64,000 nt of DNA from Gari tellinella (GCA_922989275.2 OV277868.1:16798291-16862290); one strand, 5' to 3'; positions 10,005 to 20,705 are shown, counted from the first letter of the stretch. Translations and numbers: made by a program. Notes: generated by a model from the letters alone, not told the origin.

Positions 10005-10207
10005 CCCATTATACCAAGTGGAATCTTCCATATTTATATATATTGGATAAGTCCATTTTTTATCAAAGGGATGCCTTGTCAAAATTTTCATTTTCACTTT
10101 GTTTTATATTAAAATTCCTATCAGCAAACAGTGTAGATAATGCGGCGTCTGATCAGAGTCTACACTGTTTGCTTATGTTCCAAAATGGGATCGTGGGCAC
10201 AAGTGGG
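10005..10207. mobile_element. MITE-G, minus orientation, one arm shortened
   Basis: TTAA at 10001-10004, then CCCATTATACC; right end CACAAGTGGG. The opening hairpin arm is cut to GCAAACAGTGTAGA while the closing arm is whole. Confidence 0.75.
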
Positions 10208-10224
10208 TAAATCTAGCCTTTCTG

Positions 10225-10300
10225 CAAGAACGTCTATTACAAACAGCTTAGAGTTGGGGAGGATTCGGCGTCTGAACAGACCCCAAACTGATTACTACTC
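10225..10300. mobile_element. Hairpin-1 remnant, A type
   Basis: ATTACAAACAGCTTAGAG and CCCCAAACTGATTAC are partly complementary arms around TTCGGCGTCTGAACAG. No ends remain. Confidence 0.45.
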
Positions 10301-11038
10301 AAACTTTAGTGAATCTACAAAATAATCTCTGCCATTTTCTCCTTTCAAGTGAATCGCGCTGGCCCTTGTGTCACTGTATACAAGTATAGATATTCAATCA
10401 TGTGTCTTTATTATATTTAAGTACCGTGCTCCATGTCTACAACGACACCAAATCAGAGACAAACAAGAAATATCTTTAAAAAAGATATTCGGCGGAATGG
10501 TTGGTGGAATTCATGCTATTAATGGGTGTGCAAAATTGTACGAAATTGGAGGTTTTCAAAGAATTGTAATATCTTGGATTGAAAAGCAAAAAATACACAT
10601 TCAACGATATAGCATAACTCTGACTAAAAAACTATAAATGTACAGAAATGCAAAACATATCCTAGATACTGGTAGGAGATCCTCAGATTAAATTATATTG
10701 TTCTGTATATCAAACTTCATTCATGGGGAGTTTCTTGAAACAAACTATAACTAGATAAACTGTGCAGGCCCATACAGAACAGTCTGCCCTGCTTTACAAG
10801 GTCTATAACACCTCACTCTTGTAAATAAATGATGAAACAACACAATTGTGTTTAACTCACTTGAGGCCAACAATTAAAATAAATTTGAAGTAAACCATTA
10901 TTAAACAAAATACAGAGCTACCACTGTCTATACACATCAGATTCTGCTAGCATATCTTAAAATAGAAGCTCAGTATTACACACTGGCTGTGTCTAATTTT
11001 ACACTCACATCATTGCATAAACAGCTAGGCTACTGTTT
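10301..11038. other. No gene recognised
   Basis: The only recognisable piece is an E-end-like stretch at about 10425-10470 (GTGCTCCATGTCTACAACGA). The remainder shows no exon or element that I can support. Confidence 0.4.
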
Positions 11039-11231
11039 CAGGGCTCCAGATAAGAGGGGAGTAAATTGAACAAATCTAACATTTTCTCACTCATTTCAGC
11101 ACCAAACCCTATGGTGTTACCACTCATTTTTATCGTCTCGAAGAGACAATTCATATGAGTTGGACACCATAGGGTTTAATGCACAAATAAAGTTTTTAAG
11201 TTTTGAAATAATTCTCTTATCTGGAGCCCTG
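11039..11231. mobile_element. MITE-K, hAT-like ends
   Basis: Terminal inverted repeats CAGGGCTCCAGATAAGAG / CTCTTATCTGGAGCCCTG. The inner part is also inverted (ACCCTATGGTGTTACCACTC against GACACCATAGGGT). CAGGG termini are typical of hAT elements. A possible target duplication GCTACT(G/A)T flanks it, offset by 2 bp on the left. Confidence 0.75.
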
Positions 11232-11354
11232 GCTACTATCGAATCAGACAATTCAGTTTCAACAGGTGCTCTTAATTCTAAATTTCTGATCAAATATGAT
11301 TGGTTCAAATGTTTGTTTAAATAGAAATGTGTGACTAAATAGATAACAGACAGC

Positions 11355-11661
11355 TCCGCCGAAAAAGTATATGCGTTGTTCGGAAGGAGCCATTATAGAG
11401 AGGGAAAATGGCTTACAATTGCAAATTGCTTGAATCCAGATCAGACGCCGCGTAACGCGGCGTCTGATTTGGATTCAAGCTGTTTTTTACATGTCATTTT
11501 TTTGGGTCAAAATTTCCATTATGTAACTTTTAGAAAAAACTGTAGACGACATTGCAGCCGTGAAAAGGTTGGATACAATTATACTGTTTAGGGAACTGCA
11601 GCAAGGTTTGTTGGAAAGAGGGAGTTGTTGTTGGGAGGACCGTTGTTGGGAGTGAGTGCTG
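11355..11661. mobile_element. MITE-E, left end truncated
   Basis: Hairpin 1 at about 11412-11484 (apex GCCGCGTAACGCGGC). The right end GAGTGAGTGCTG is followed by TA at 11662-11663. The first block of the left end is missing. Confidence 0.75.
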
Positions 11662-12270
11662 TAATATCAAATACGCAGGTGTTCATTATCGTGTATTATA
11701 TCGCAAGTAGGATTTGAGATGTGGAGTTATTAGATTAGGAGTTGAGATGTGGGTCTATAAGATTACGAGCAGTTTATTATTGCGGAATAAAAAACGTTTC
11801 TCGGTATTCTTTGTATATAAATACCACTTTATAACTTAAAATTGAAGTTTTCCATAACGCTATTTAATCGTATATCTACATAATAATAATATCGTTAGGC
11901 TTTGAGAAAGATGGTAATTTATTCGACCTGAGTTCCAATTTGAGTCAATTTCCTGAGATAAATGAGAACGACAGTGCCTCTATACTGTAAGTAGAGCAGG
12001 TCGGTGAAATTGGGTCTTACAATATAACAAACTCCCAATATCGGCAGGAAATAACTGACGTTTTAATGATTGTTAGGAAATTATGGTCGACAGAATGTCA
12101 ATACAATGTTAGATGTGTTAAATGATCACTGTAGTTTTAACAGCATACATCCTCCAAAGGTCAGCTGAAATCGTATTACAAAATAAAAGGTAAAGCAGAA
12201 AGAAGCTCATGTACGAGATTTCTGCTGTAATTGTGTATTGTACTAAACTGCAACATGCACTTAAGACTGT
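11662..12270. other. No gene recognised
   Basis: AT-rich sequence with a short imperfect direct repeat (GAGATGTGG, near 11720 and 11747). No element or exon can be supported. Confidence 0.4.
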
Positions 12271-12272
12271 TA

Positions 12273-12524
12273 CAGCGGAGAAGACGTTGTTTTTTCCCGT
12301 TTAAACGCAAACGAACCGCAATCGCAATATACTTAAGTGTACAGAATGAAACTTTTTTGACAATTCTGACAATCAATTTTAATCTAGGTGGCAAACAGTT
12401 TGAAGCCAGATCAGACGCCGGGTTACCCGGCGTCTGATCGGTCTCCAAACTGTTTCCAATGCACATAATAGTTTTGTTTTAGCGTAAACGTGTTTACTGG
12501 GAAAGAATAACGTATATTCCACTG
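12273..12524. mobile_element. MITE-A, complete
   Basis: TA at 12271-12272, left end CAGCGGAGAAGACG, right end ATATTCCACTG. Hairpin 1 is at about 12391-12454 with a perfect GCCGGGTTACCCGGC apex. Confidence 0.85.
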
Positions 12525-12649
12525 TTATATATATTTTTAAGTACTCGTTCTGCACATATTCGAATATACACGGTTGTGACTTTCGTTTCCTCGCTTGAGT
12601 ATTAATCCGTCATGTGATTTCTACAGCTTATTTTTCATGATTTCAAAAT

Positions 12650-12765
12650 CGTTTACATCGAACTTATTCATATTTCAAAGTTAAAACTTGGCTAAGCCAC
12701 TCTTTAACTTCGAAATACTGATATAATTGACTAAAGCGAGATCGAGACCTCGAAGTTCATCTGAA
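12650..12765. mobile_element. MITE-J fragment
   Basis: ATATTTCAAAGTTAAAAC and TTAACTTCGAAATACTGAT form the inner J palindrome; AAAGCGAGATCGAGA matches the J right flank. Ends are missing. Confidence 0.5.
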
Positions 12766-12948
12766 TATATATAAGGCTTATTAGTGGAAATTTGAGACAA
12801 TACGACGTAAATGCCAATGTGGGCTGGAATCATATTTTTGCCGTGACTGTAGCCACGCATTTAGTTATTATAGCAAGGACATACGTATGTGCTATAGTTT
12901 AAATAAACGAAATTAGACCGCAAACGCCTCTTCGAAAATTACCTTGCT

Positions 12949-13150
12949 AACCCTTTCACTACCTTGCTCCGAGTACAAGGGTTATATGCCAATAGTTTTG
13001 ATCCTGATCAGCCAACACACACACAGATGGCAAGATTCCAAACTGCTTGAAATTATTTCAATATTATTATTTATATGTTATTTTATTTAATTTACATGTT
13101 TGAGATAAAAGCAGACGATTAGTGTTCAAAGCTGATGACAGTGAATGGGG
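12949..13150. mobile_element. MITE-B abutting MITE-C through one TTAA
   Basis: Left CCCTTTCACTACC; right GTGAATGGGG before TTAA at 13151-13154. The hairpin is reduced and its apex replaced by ACACACACAC. Confidence 0.65.
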
Positions 13151-13154
13151 TTAA

Positions 13155-13367
13155 CTCATTGAGCCCTAGTGACGCATATATGTATATGCGGTCTTTACCG
13201 AATGTATATATGTAGGCTGTACACTTGTCCTATGTAAACAGTGAAGTCCCTGATCAGAGGACTCTTTTGCAATTTACTACATAAAAAAAATCCGGAACAG
13301 TCTAAGATGGACCAGCCTTTATTGCAAACTGGCATTGTCCATTGGAAGTTTCAGGGGATAATGAGCT
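13155..13367. mobile_element. MITE-C, hairpin deleted
   Basis: Begins CTCATTGAGCCCTAGTGACG directly after the TTAA at 13151-13154. GTCCATTGGAAGTTTCAGGG marks the right end. Only one hairpin arm (CCCTGATCAGAGG) remains. Confidence 0.65.
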
Positions 13368-13534
13368 ATGCGTCATTACCTGTTATTTGAAGCATGGTAA
13401 AACGCTGGACTAATACAAATATTTTCAATTGACGTCTAGTCTTTTGAGATAAAGCTCACAGCGGTCAAATGCCTTCATACATTGTATTTAGATAATGAAA
13501 CCGGCTGTTGCTAACTTGCCATTGAAGCAGACGA

Positions 13535-13727
13535 GAGCCCGCTTCACTGCAATGCCGTAATATACTTTAAACAATTGTCGACTGGTGTTTATTTTTGTAT
13601 TTTAACTTAAGAAATATGACAATGAGTGGCAAAAACTTTGGACCCTGAGTAGACATCGTGTCATGCGTCGTATGTTTAGGATTCAAACAGTTTGCAAATT
13701 GCAGTTGTATTCGGGGTAAGGCAGTGT
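13535..13727. mobile_element. MITE-B/H, degraded
   Basis: CAATTGTCGACTGGTG flank, mismatched hairpin arms near 13635-13700, then GGGGTAAGGCAGTG, the B right-end block. Confidence 0.6.
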
Positions 13728-14216
13728 AGGGGTTCCCGTTTTTATCCTTTAATCATTTTTTTAACATTTTATAAATCCAATAACTAATTAACATTCGTTA
13801 AGATGCTATATTTGATTTTGTTGTCTTATCAAAAAAAATTAGTAAACTGGTTAGAAAAAAGATATATATATATATACTAGAAGAGCCCAAAATGATTATA
13901 AACACTACAACGAGATATTATGAGTTGAAATGATTCAACTTAAAGACTACTGTTCTCCATACTCTATCCAAACCGTTTTATCTGGTCGAAATAACCTGGT
14001 ACACACGAATTGCAATATAGCCATGTCTTGTACATGTATATAAGCATTTATTCGTTATCACTTTCAGAGAGATTGTGTTGGCTTCTCAATGTTGAATTTC
14101 AAAAGTGTCTAGAATATCATGCTCACAATTTCCGATCACGAGCAACACCCAAATTATGTTTTAGTACGAGTCTAATAGGTACAAATATAATGAAGAAAAC
14201 TCCCTTCAACTCCATT
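13728..14216. other. No gene; short (TA)n run
   Basis: A TA dinucleotide run is at about 13862-13877. The rest is AT-rich and unassigned. Confidence 0.5.
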
Positions 14217-14220
14217 TTAA

Positions 14221-14429
14221 CCCCTTCACTGCCATGACGTCATCAATTTTAAACAATTGTCGTCTGCTTTTATTTCTAAAATCTAATATTTAGTTATCTT
14301 GACTTATGAAATATTGAAATGAGTGTAAAACAGTTTGTATCCTGATCAGACGTCGCGTTACGCGGCGTCTGATCAGGTTCAAAACTGTTTTCAAATAACT
14401 AGTGTACTCGGGGTAAGGCAGTGAAGGGT
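14221..14429. mobile_element. MITE-B, complete, best example
   Basis: TTAA at 14217-14220 and 14430-14433. The ends are CCCCTTCACTGCC and GGCAGTGAAGGG. It has TGACGTCA at about 14235-14242, then AACAATTGTCGTCTGC, then hairpin 1 at about 14330-14395 (apex GTCGCGTTACGCGGC). Confidence 0.9.
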
Positions 14430-14574
14430 TTAACGGTCGCCATTCTTTGTAAATGTTATAACATTAAAGAGAAGCTGCACTGCATTATATATGTAGGCAA
14501 CACTGTTTGTCTATTTGATCTGTTTGCTATAATTATTACATCAATGGCACGGTCATCATAACCAATGCTTGACT

Positions 14575-14773
14575 GGAACTCCAAATGGACAATAACAGTT
14601 TCCATTTAAGTCTTGTCTATTTTTTTGAAATATTTTTAAATTGCAAACAGTACAGATCCCGATCATAGGATCGTTTTAGAAGCACTCTGATTTTGGTCTA
14701 CACTGTTTGCCTAAGGTACGTACAGGTAGATCTACACAGCTTGTAAAGGACACATACCAGCGTCACAATGGGT
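14575..14773 (-). mobile_element. MITE-C, inverted, degraded
   Basis: CCAAATGGACAATAAC and TCCATTTAAGTCTTGTC are the inverted C right flank. Hairpin arms are at about 14644-14713 with the apex GGATCGTTTTAGAAGC. Confidence 0.6.
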
Positions 14774-14887
14774 TAAAACGGTTAAATCGATAGAACCAAC
14801 AGCACGTGGCTTTGATGATTGATCCAATAAAAATATTGTAGACGTCATAAATTACATTCTTGTTATTGCATTTGTACTCTAAAATCA

Positions 14888-14955
14888 TATATAGGAAAAG
14901 TGTACTCTTCACAGGTAAACAGTTTGTAAAAGACGCATATATGCGTCATCAGGGG
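14888..14955 (-). mobile_element. MITE-C end fragment
   Basis: GTAAACAGTTTGT then GACGCATATATGCGTC and GGGGTTAAT: the outer end of an inverted C element without its hairpin. Confidence 0.55.
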
Positions 14956-14974
14956 TTAATGAATTAAAAATTAA

Positions 14975-15172
14975 CCCATTTGTGCCCACGACCTCATATA
15001 TAGGACATAGACAAACAGTGTAGACTCTGATTAGACTGATCAGTCTACACTGTTTGCTGATAGGAATTTCAATATAAAACAAAATGAAAATGAAAATTTT
15101 GACCAGACATCCCTTTGATAAAATAGACTAATCCAATATGAAACATGGAAGAATCCATTGGGCGCAAATGGG
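14975..15172. mobile_element. MITE-G, shortened hairpin
   Basis: TTAA at 14971-14974; ends CCCATTTGTGCCC and GCAAATGGG. The hairpin is reduced to TAGACTCTGATTAGACTGATCAG followed by TCTACACTGTTTGC, so the GCCGC apex is gone. Confidence 0.8.
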
Positions 15173-15423
15173 TTAGTAAAACCAACAGCATGTGGCTTTG
15201 ATCCAATAACAAAGTTGTTTATTAAGAACGATACCCGTGGTTGCTGGTTAAAATCTTGTGGACGTCATAAAAGATATAGTTTATTACTTTAAAGCCATAA
15301 ATAATAAAGTAGCATTTTTGATGGCAGAATTGGACGTTAACAAACAAACAAACCTATATGAGTCGTCTGGATAACTTTTGCCCTATATTAAGCAGCCACT
15401 TTTCACGAATACGACATAATTTA

Positions 15424-15827
15424 GCCGTGTCATGAGAAAACCTGCCTGATTGCATTGCAAACATTGAAGATCAAGGCCAGCCGCCTCGTCAATGGCGCGG
15501 CGGCTGGTCTTGATATATACTGTTTGACACCCAAATGCATCTAAAGCATTGTATATCTATAGCTGTATTATATACGGTATTTAGCTGTGTAGACCAAATT
15601 ATGATACAGAGCCAGGGTCCAAGGTTATAAAGCGTTTGAGCTGAGTCTGAGTGTGTTCTCAAGCATTTGATTGGTCAGATGTGAGCCTAGGCTCACATCT
15701 GACCAATCAAATGCTTGAGAACGACTTTAGACTCAAAAGTTTCATAACCTTGGACCCTGGGATGACAACGGCGCTTGGTCTGTACAATGCTGCAATGCAA
15801 TAAGGGATGTTTTGTCATGGCACGGCT
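15424..15827. mobile_element. MITE-I interrupted by a palindromic element
   Basis: Terminal inverted repeats GCCGTGTCATGAGAAAACCT and the complement of GGATGTTTTGTCATGGCACG. The hairpin near 15463-15530 has the apex GCCGCCTCGTCAATGGCGCG. A palindromic insert is at 15612-15762; the sister copy at 16492-16697 lacks it. Confidence 0.75.
15612..15762. mobile_element. Palindromic element nested in MITE-I
   Basis: Outer inverted repeats are CCAGGGTCCAAGGTTAT and its complement. The core 15655-15722 is a perfect 68-bp palindrome (two 34-bp arms meeting at GAGCCTAGGCTC). The uninterrupted sister reads GCCAGGGATGGC at this place. Confidence 0.8.
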
Positions 15828-16082
15828 CATAGCTATTGCCGATTTAGTGGTTGCTAAACACAGGGTTGTCTGTACTTGCTTCTAGGTGTGCAAGTGTAAA
15901 GACGAATATAACTTGCCATAGTCATGCCTGTAGTAATAGCAGTGATAAACTATGCACCGCAAGACAGGCAGCACATGATTTAAGGGAACAATTCAATTAT
16001 GTCTAGAACAGAAGTAATAGGGGCAATAAAATATTAATAAACGTGAGACGAAAATAGTATGGCTGCTACTGCTGATGAATAT
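15828..16082. other. Nothing recognised
   Basis: Spacer between MITE-I and MITE-F with no exon or repeat that I can support. Confidence 0.35.
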
Positions 16083-16307
16083 AGTAAAACCTCTCTATTA
16101 CGACCACTACTAGTATATTGTGTAACGATAAGTGACTGCTTAAAACAAGGATAATAGTGAAACAGAAAGCTCCTAAAGGAGCTTTCTGCTTTACTACCAC
16201 CTTTAGGACCTTTCTGTTTCTCTGTCACCTAACTATAAGCTGTCACATGTGCTTTGTACAATGAATTAGGTTTCGTTTAAGCGGTCGCAGTAGAGAGGTT
16301 TTTACAA
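16083..16307. mobile_element. MITE-F
   Basis: Left AGTAAAACCTCTCTATTACG and right CGCAGTAGAGAGGTTTTTAC are inverted repeats. The hairpin-2-type core at about 16139-16212 has the apex GCTCCTAAAGGAGC. Confidence 0.75.
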
Positions 16308-16491
16308 CAGTTAGGAGAGGACTAGCTAATTGGAACAATAGAACATTTCTATATGCTAGCATCTTGGTACATATGTACGCTGAAAACGCCTGTGTACAGC
16401 GACCATATCAAAGAAGAGAATAATATACAGTGTTATACCGGTAACCGTATAAAAGCTGCATCTTATTGCAGAAATATAAATGTATGAGCTC

Positions 16492-16697
16492 TGCCATAAG
16501 AAAACCTGTCTTATTGCATTGCAAACAGTGCAGACCATGCAAGCCGCCGCGTCAAAGACGCGGCGGTTTGTCTTGATCTACACTATTATAACAGTGTAGA
16601 CCAAACTCAGATACTGGTATAAAGCCAGGGATGGCAACGTTACTTGGTCTGTACAATGTTGCAATGCAATAAGGCTGGTTTTGTAATGGCGCAGCTT
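16492..16697. mobile_element. MITE-I, uninterrupted
   Basis: Ends AGCTCTGCCATAAGAAAACC and GGTTTTGTAATGGCGCAGCT. The core GCCGCCGCGTCAAAGACGCGGCG is at about 16541-16564 (GCCGCCGCGTC / GACGCGGCG arms). It serves as the empty reference for the nested copy at 15424-15827. Confidence 0.75.
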
Positions 16698-16769
16698 AAT
16701 GTTATCAAGTGCGGATCAAGCGAATGTTTTCAGTAGAGGTTCAACCGACACGATTTAACACACAATTGA

Positions 16770-16999
16770 TACAATGTTATTCTATCTCAATTAACGCGTT
16801 TATGTTAAAATATTTTCAAATGCAGACAGTTAGGAACCAGATCAGACGCCGCCGTAAATTACCCGGTGTCTGATTACATTCCAAACTACATAAATATTTT
16901 ATATTTTCAACTCAGATTTGAAATGACAGCGTTCTATACAATCTGTTACATTGTAATTGCGTTTCGTTTACACGGGACGGACTAACGTCTTCTACACTG
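16770..16999. mobile_element. MITE-A, degraded
   Basis: Hairpin arms are at about 16824-16888 with an expanded apex (GCCGCCGTAAATTACCCGG). The right end TCTTCTACACTG is followed by TA at 17000-17001. Confidence 0.65.
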
Positions 17000-17251
17000 T
17001 AGAACATACATTAATGCTTTCCTTCTTTACTCCCTTTCCATTTGAGGGATTTTAGACTTTTTAGACGATTACACATTAGTTATACAAAGTTGGAATTTAA
17101 AAGGACAGAACTAATTTATACAGTTTTATAGGACTTAAATGAATTCCTTTTGTCCTGTAACATACCCTCTCACATTCAAATGTATAGTAAACTGGACTGT
17201 TTAATCTTTAATTTTGTTGTAAGCTTTAACTCCTTTTACTTTAAAAGTGAA

Positions 17252-17815
17252 CGTAAGCATTACCCTTTAACGACAAATTGGTCGTAAGCATTACCCTTAA
17301 ACGCCAAATGTGTCGAAAGCGTTACCCTTTAACGCCAAATTGGTCGTAAGCATTACCTTTTAACGCCAAATTGGTCGTAAGCATTACCCTTTAACGCCAA
17401 AGTTTCGTAAGCGTTACCCTTTAACGCCAAATTTGTCGTAATAATTACCTTTTAACGCCAAATTGGTCGTAAGCATTACCCTTTAACGCCAAATTGGTCG
17501 TAAGCATTACCCTTTAACGCCAAATTTTCGTAAGCGTTACCCTTTAACGCCAAATTTGTCGTAATAATTACCTTTTAACGCCAAATTGGTCGTAAGCATT
17601 ACCCTTTAACGCCAAATTGGTCGTAAGCATTACCCTTTAACGCCAAATTTTCGTAAGCGTTACCCTTTAACTCCAAATTGGTCGTAATAATTACCTTTTA
17701 ACGCCAAATTGGTCGTAAGCATTACCCTTTAACGCCAAATTGGTCGTAAGCATTACCCTTTAACGACAAATAGGTCGTAAGCGTTAACCCTTTACTCCAT
17801 GTATCGTAAGCCTTT
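17252..17815 (+). repeat. 31-bp satellite with 123-bp higher-order period
   Basis: About 18 units with the core CGTAAGCATTACCCTTTAAC then GCCAAATTGGT. Variant units recur in a fixed order (two GTAAGCATT units, one TTTCGTAAGCGTT unit, one CGTAATAATTACC unit). The CGTAATAATT variant starts at 17437, 17560 and 17683, exactly 123 bp apart, so blocks of four units were amplified together. Confidence 0.95.
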
Positions 17816-17848
17816 AACAGAAACCTTTATGACGCTAAACATGTAATA

Positions 17849-18033
17849 CAGAAGCTTTTTCCCCCCAATATACGCGTTTACGCTTAAGCAATGATTTGCA
17901 TTGCAAACAATTTGAAGCCAGGTAAGGCTCCAGACTATTTGTAATGAGTTGAAAATGAGTCGTCAAAATTGTCAAAAGCTGTCATTGTAAAACAATGCGT
18001 TTGAGTTTCGTTTGCGTAACGTAAGCTCTACTG
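17849..18033. mobile_element. MITE-A, shortened hairpin
   Basis: TACGCGTTTACGCTTAAGC flank, arms GCAAACAATTTGAAGCCAG and GGCTCCAGACTATTTG with the apex missing, and right end TCTACTG before TA at 18034. Confidence 0.7.
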
Positions 18034-18648
18034 TACTCCGGTATCTACCATCGTATTGATATGAATTTAGATTTAAAGACATCTCCTGACGACCTTTCGA
18101 TCATAACGCCTTGCCAGACAATTTCCTTGCAAAAAGCATGGGTCTTATGGACATGTCGGTAGCAAAGAACCATTGAAGCTTCTCATGTGAGACCCACCTT
18201 TATATTTGATAGTTTTGTTAGAAATAACCATTGAAAAACACTAGAGCATGAGTATAATCTGGGCCTCACCAGGTAAATTGAGATTGGTATAGCATGTGAT
18301 GCATGCTTTGACAGTTAAATTCACACCTATCGAGACAATGGGGGAGGTAGTGCATCAATGGACTGAGGAAAAGTCTTTAAGTCATCATTTCGTGAAGCAC
18401 TTGTAAACAGCTTGCACCCAGACTAGGAGGCAAATAGTTCATGATGTACATGCACTCGTGTTTTCTTCATTCAAAATGTGAGAATTATAAATTGAAGAAG
18501 AGTTCAGGCTACACTTTACAAATAATGCAAATATAAGACAGTACATTCACAGTTCGTTTTCTTCTGGGATATTGAACTAGATGTTTACAACAGGAAATAT
18601 ATTTCCTGAAAACAATCATCTCAAATATACCTGTGCCAGACAGAGACA
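18034..18648. other. No gene recognised
   Basis: No repeat family, no open frame of note, and no splice-bounded exon that I can defend. Confidence 0.4.
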
Positions 18649-18652
18649 TTAA

Positions 18653-18855
18653 CCCCTACACTGCCTTACCCTGAGCACAACAGTTGTTTGCAAACTGTTT
18701 CGATCCTGATCAGACGCCGCGTTACGCGGCGTCTGATCAGGATCCAAACTGTTTGACACTCATTTCAATATTTCTGCAGTCAAATTAGCAAAAATTGAAA
18801 TTTAAGAAATAATAGCAGACGACAATTGTTTAAAATTGATGATGTCACGGCTACT
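18653..18855. mobile_element. MITE-B
   Basis: TTAA at 18649-18652, end CCCCTACACTGCC. Hairpin 1 at about 18690-18753 is nearly perfect (apex GCCGCGTTACGCGGC). The CRE site is mutated to TGATGTCA and the right end has decayed. Confidence 0.8.
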
Positions 18856-18955
18856 GATAGCCTATCAATGCCAGCTAGGGTACCACCCGCTTATAATGTC
18901 GCCTGATTTTATTTCTCAAATCTATAGGTTTTAGCAGGGAGAATAATTGCATTTA

Positions 18956-19202
18956 AAGTGGAGAAGACGTTGTTCTGTCCCGATTACACGTAAAAGAAAC
19001 GCAAACGCAATGCACTAAAATGTACAAAATTGCAATTTTATGACATTTTTTATCTTTAATTCTTAATCTTAGTAACAAACAGTTTGCAGCCTGATCAGAC
19101 GCCGGGAAACCCGGCGTCTGATATGGCTCCAAACTGTTTGCAATTGAAATAATGGTTTAGCGTAAACGTGTTTATTGAGAAAGAATAGCGCGTTATCCAC
19201 AG
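18956..19202. mobile_element. MITE-A
   Basis: AAGTGGAGAAGACG at the left and GCGTTATCCACAG at the right. Hairpin 1 is at about 19075-19140 with a perfect GCCGGGAAACCCGGC apex. Confidence 0.85.
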
Positions 19203-19236
19203 TAATAGCTCCTGGTTATAGCTTTTGTGATTGATA

Positions 19237-19479
19237 TAGTTGAGAAGACGTTATTCTTTCCCACTCAAATGCCAAAACAGTTCAATAAAATGGAAACTAA
19301 AAAAGACAACATTACTTAAATGTTTACGACTTATTTTAAAATTTGAATGACAATGAGTTTAGAAACTGATCAGACGCCAAGTTACCCAGCGTCTGATCTG
19401 GCTCTCAACTGTTTGTAGTTGGGGAAAATAGGTTTATCATCTCTAGATTTATTGGGAAAGAATAATACCTTCTCTGCTG
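19237..19479. mobile_element. MITE-A
   Basis: AGTTGAGAAGACGTTATTC at the left, CCTTCTCTGCTG then TA at the right. The hairpin arms at about 19358-19417 have diverged. It lies 34 bp from the preceding A copy in the same orientation. Confidence 0.75.
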
Positions 19480-19630
19480 TAAAAATATGAGACCTGAGTA
19501 TCAATAAGCTTGGTTTCTAGTTTTATTTTCATATTTGTCTGTATTCAATTCTTAAGAGCTGCCATAAGTAAACATAAAGATACAATATTCAGAAAGTTGA
19601 ATGTTCTGTATGAAAAATAATCAACATTAA

Positions 19631-19873
19631 CTCATTATCCCCTGAAACGTTCAATGGACAAATCCAGTTTGCAAGAAAGGCTGGTCCATTTTCGACTATT
19701 TAGGGTTGATTCTTATAATATTTTACAAAATTACAAACAGTGAAGACCCTTATCAGAGGGCTCCTACAGGAGCCCTCTGATCAGGGACTTCACTGCTTGC
19801 ATAGGACAAGTATACTCTTCACAAGTACGCTTTTGGAAAAAGACGCATATATGCGTCACTAGGGCTCAATGAG
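19631..19873 (-). mobile_element. MITE-C, complete, TTAA on both sides, inverted
   Basis: TTAA at 19627-19630 and 19874-19877. Ends CTCATTATCCCCTG and AGGGCTCAATGAG. Hairpin at about 19734-19800 with the apex GGGCTCCTACAGGAGCCC. The TGCGTCACTAGGGCTC block is intact. Confidence 0.85.
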
Positions 19874-20051
19874 TTAAAGGGATAGACACGGAAGACAAAC
19901 ATCAAAGTTTTCGAGATGAAACATTGTTTTCTGCTTTTAAGTTGTTTTCAATATTTCTAATAATTTGAAATGAATGACTCTTTTATCGTTAAACAACAAA
20001 CCATTAAAACTAGCAGCATTGGTCTTTGATGTAATGATGCATATTTATTAA

Positions 20052-20240
20052 CTCTTTGATCGTTACATAATATTGACGTCTGCACAATTGTCGTCTGCTG
20101 CAGTTTTAAAAACAAAACATCCTAAATTTCTTTCAAAATCAGCCATAGAGGGTCAAACAGTTTGGATCCTGATGAAATGTCACGTGACGCGGTATCTCAT
20201 CAGCATCCAAGCTGTTTTGAAGGTTATCATGGATTCACCG
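20052..20240. mobile_element. MITE-H
   Basis: TTAA at 20048-20051 then CTCTTTGATCGTTAC. TTGTCGTCTGC spacer; hairpin 1 arms at about 20152-20216 with the apex TGTCACGTGACGCGG. Right end unclear. Confidence 0.6.
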
Positions 20241-20280
20241 CTAGTAAGATAAGAGTTTTAGAACATTGCGTCTAGTTATC

Positions 20281-20515
20281 CCTTTCATGATCAAATTTAT
20301 AGTGAGGTTTTTACCCCTTTATCGCCATATTGTCGTCTGCTTCAATATTGTTGTCTGCAATATCGTTTTAAGGTTATATTTAGCCAGTAGGTCTGACGTA
20401 TTTTCATAACAAGTGGCAAACAGTTTTGGTCATGATCAGACGCCGCGTTAGGCGGCGTCTGATAAGGAGCAAAACTGTTTGAAAATGCGATTTATGACGT
20501 CAATGAGAGTGACAT
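20281..20515. mobile_element. MITE-H
   Basis: CCCTTTCATGATCAAATT, CGCCATATTGTCGTCTGC, hairpin 1 at about 20417-20480 (apex GCCGCGTTAGGCGGC), then a TGACGTCA site and ATGAGAGTGA near the right end. Confidence 0.7.
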
Positions 20516-20705
20516 GGCTATTTGGGAAAGGCTTGTAGACGACGTAATTGATATCGTTAAATACAAGAAATCCATACACAATAATCCCTATTAAATAGAA
20601 CAACAATGACGTCAGTAGTTATGACGTATCTATGAAAATTACAGCAATTTTACTGAAACTAAAAACTTTAACGTCGCGATACATGTGGACTGCAACAAGG
20701 ATAAC

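Noticed and set aside
11039..11231. Firm 8-bp hAT target-site duplication for MITE-K
   Set aside because: GCTACTGT and GCTACTAT are similar but offset by 2 bp on the left, and the other two K copies show no duplication, so it is left as a possibility only.
17252..17815. CRISPR array
   Set aside because: Units are directly contiguous with no unique spacers, and the genome is animal.
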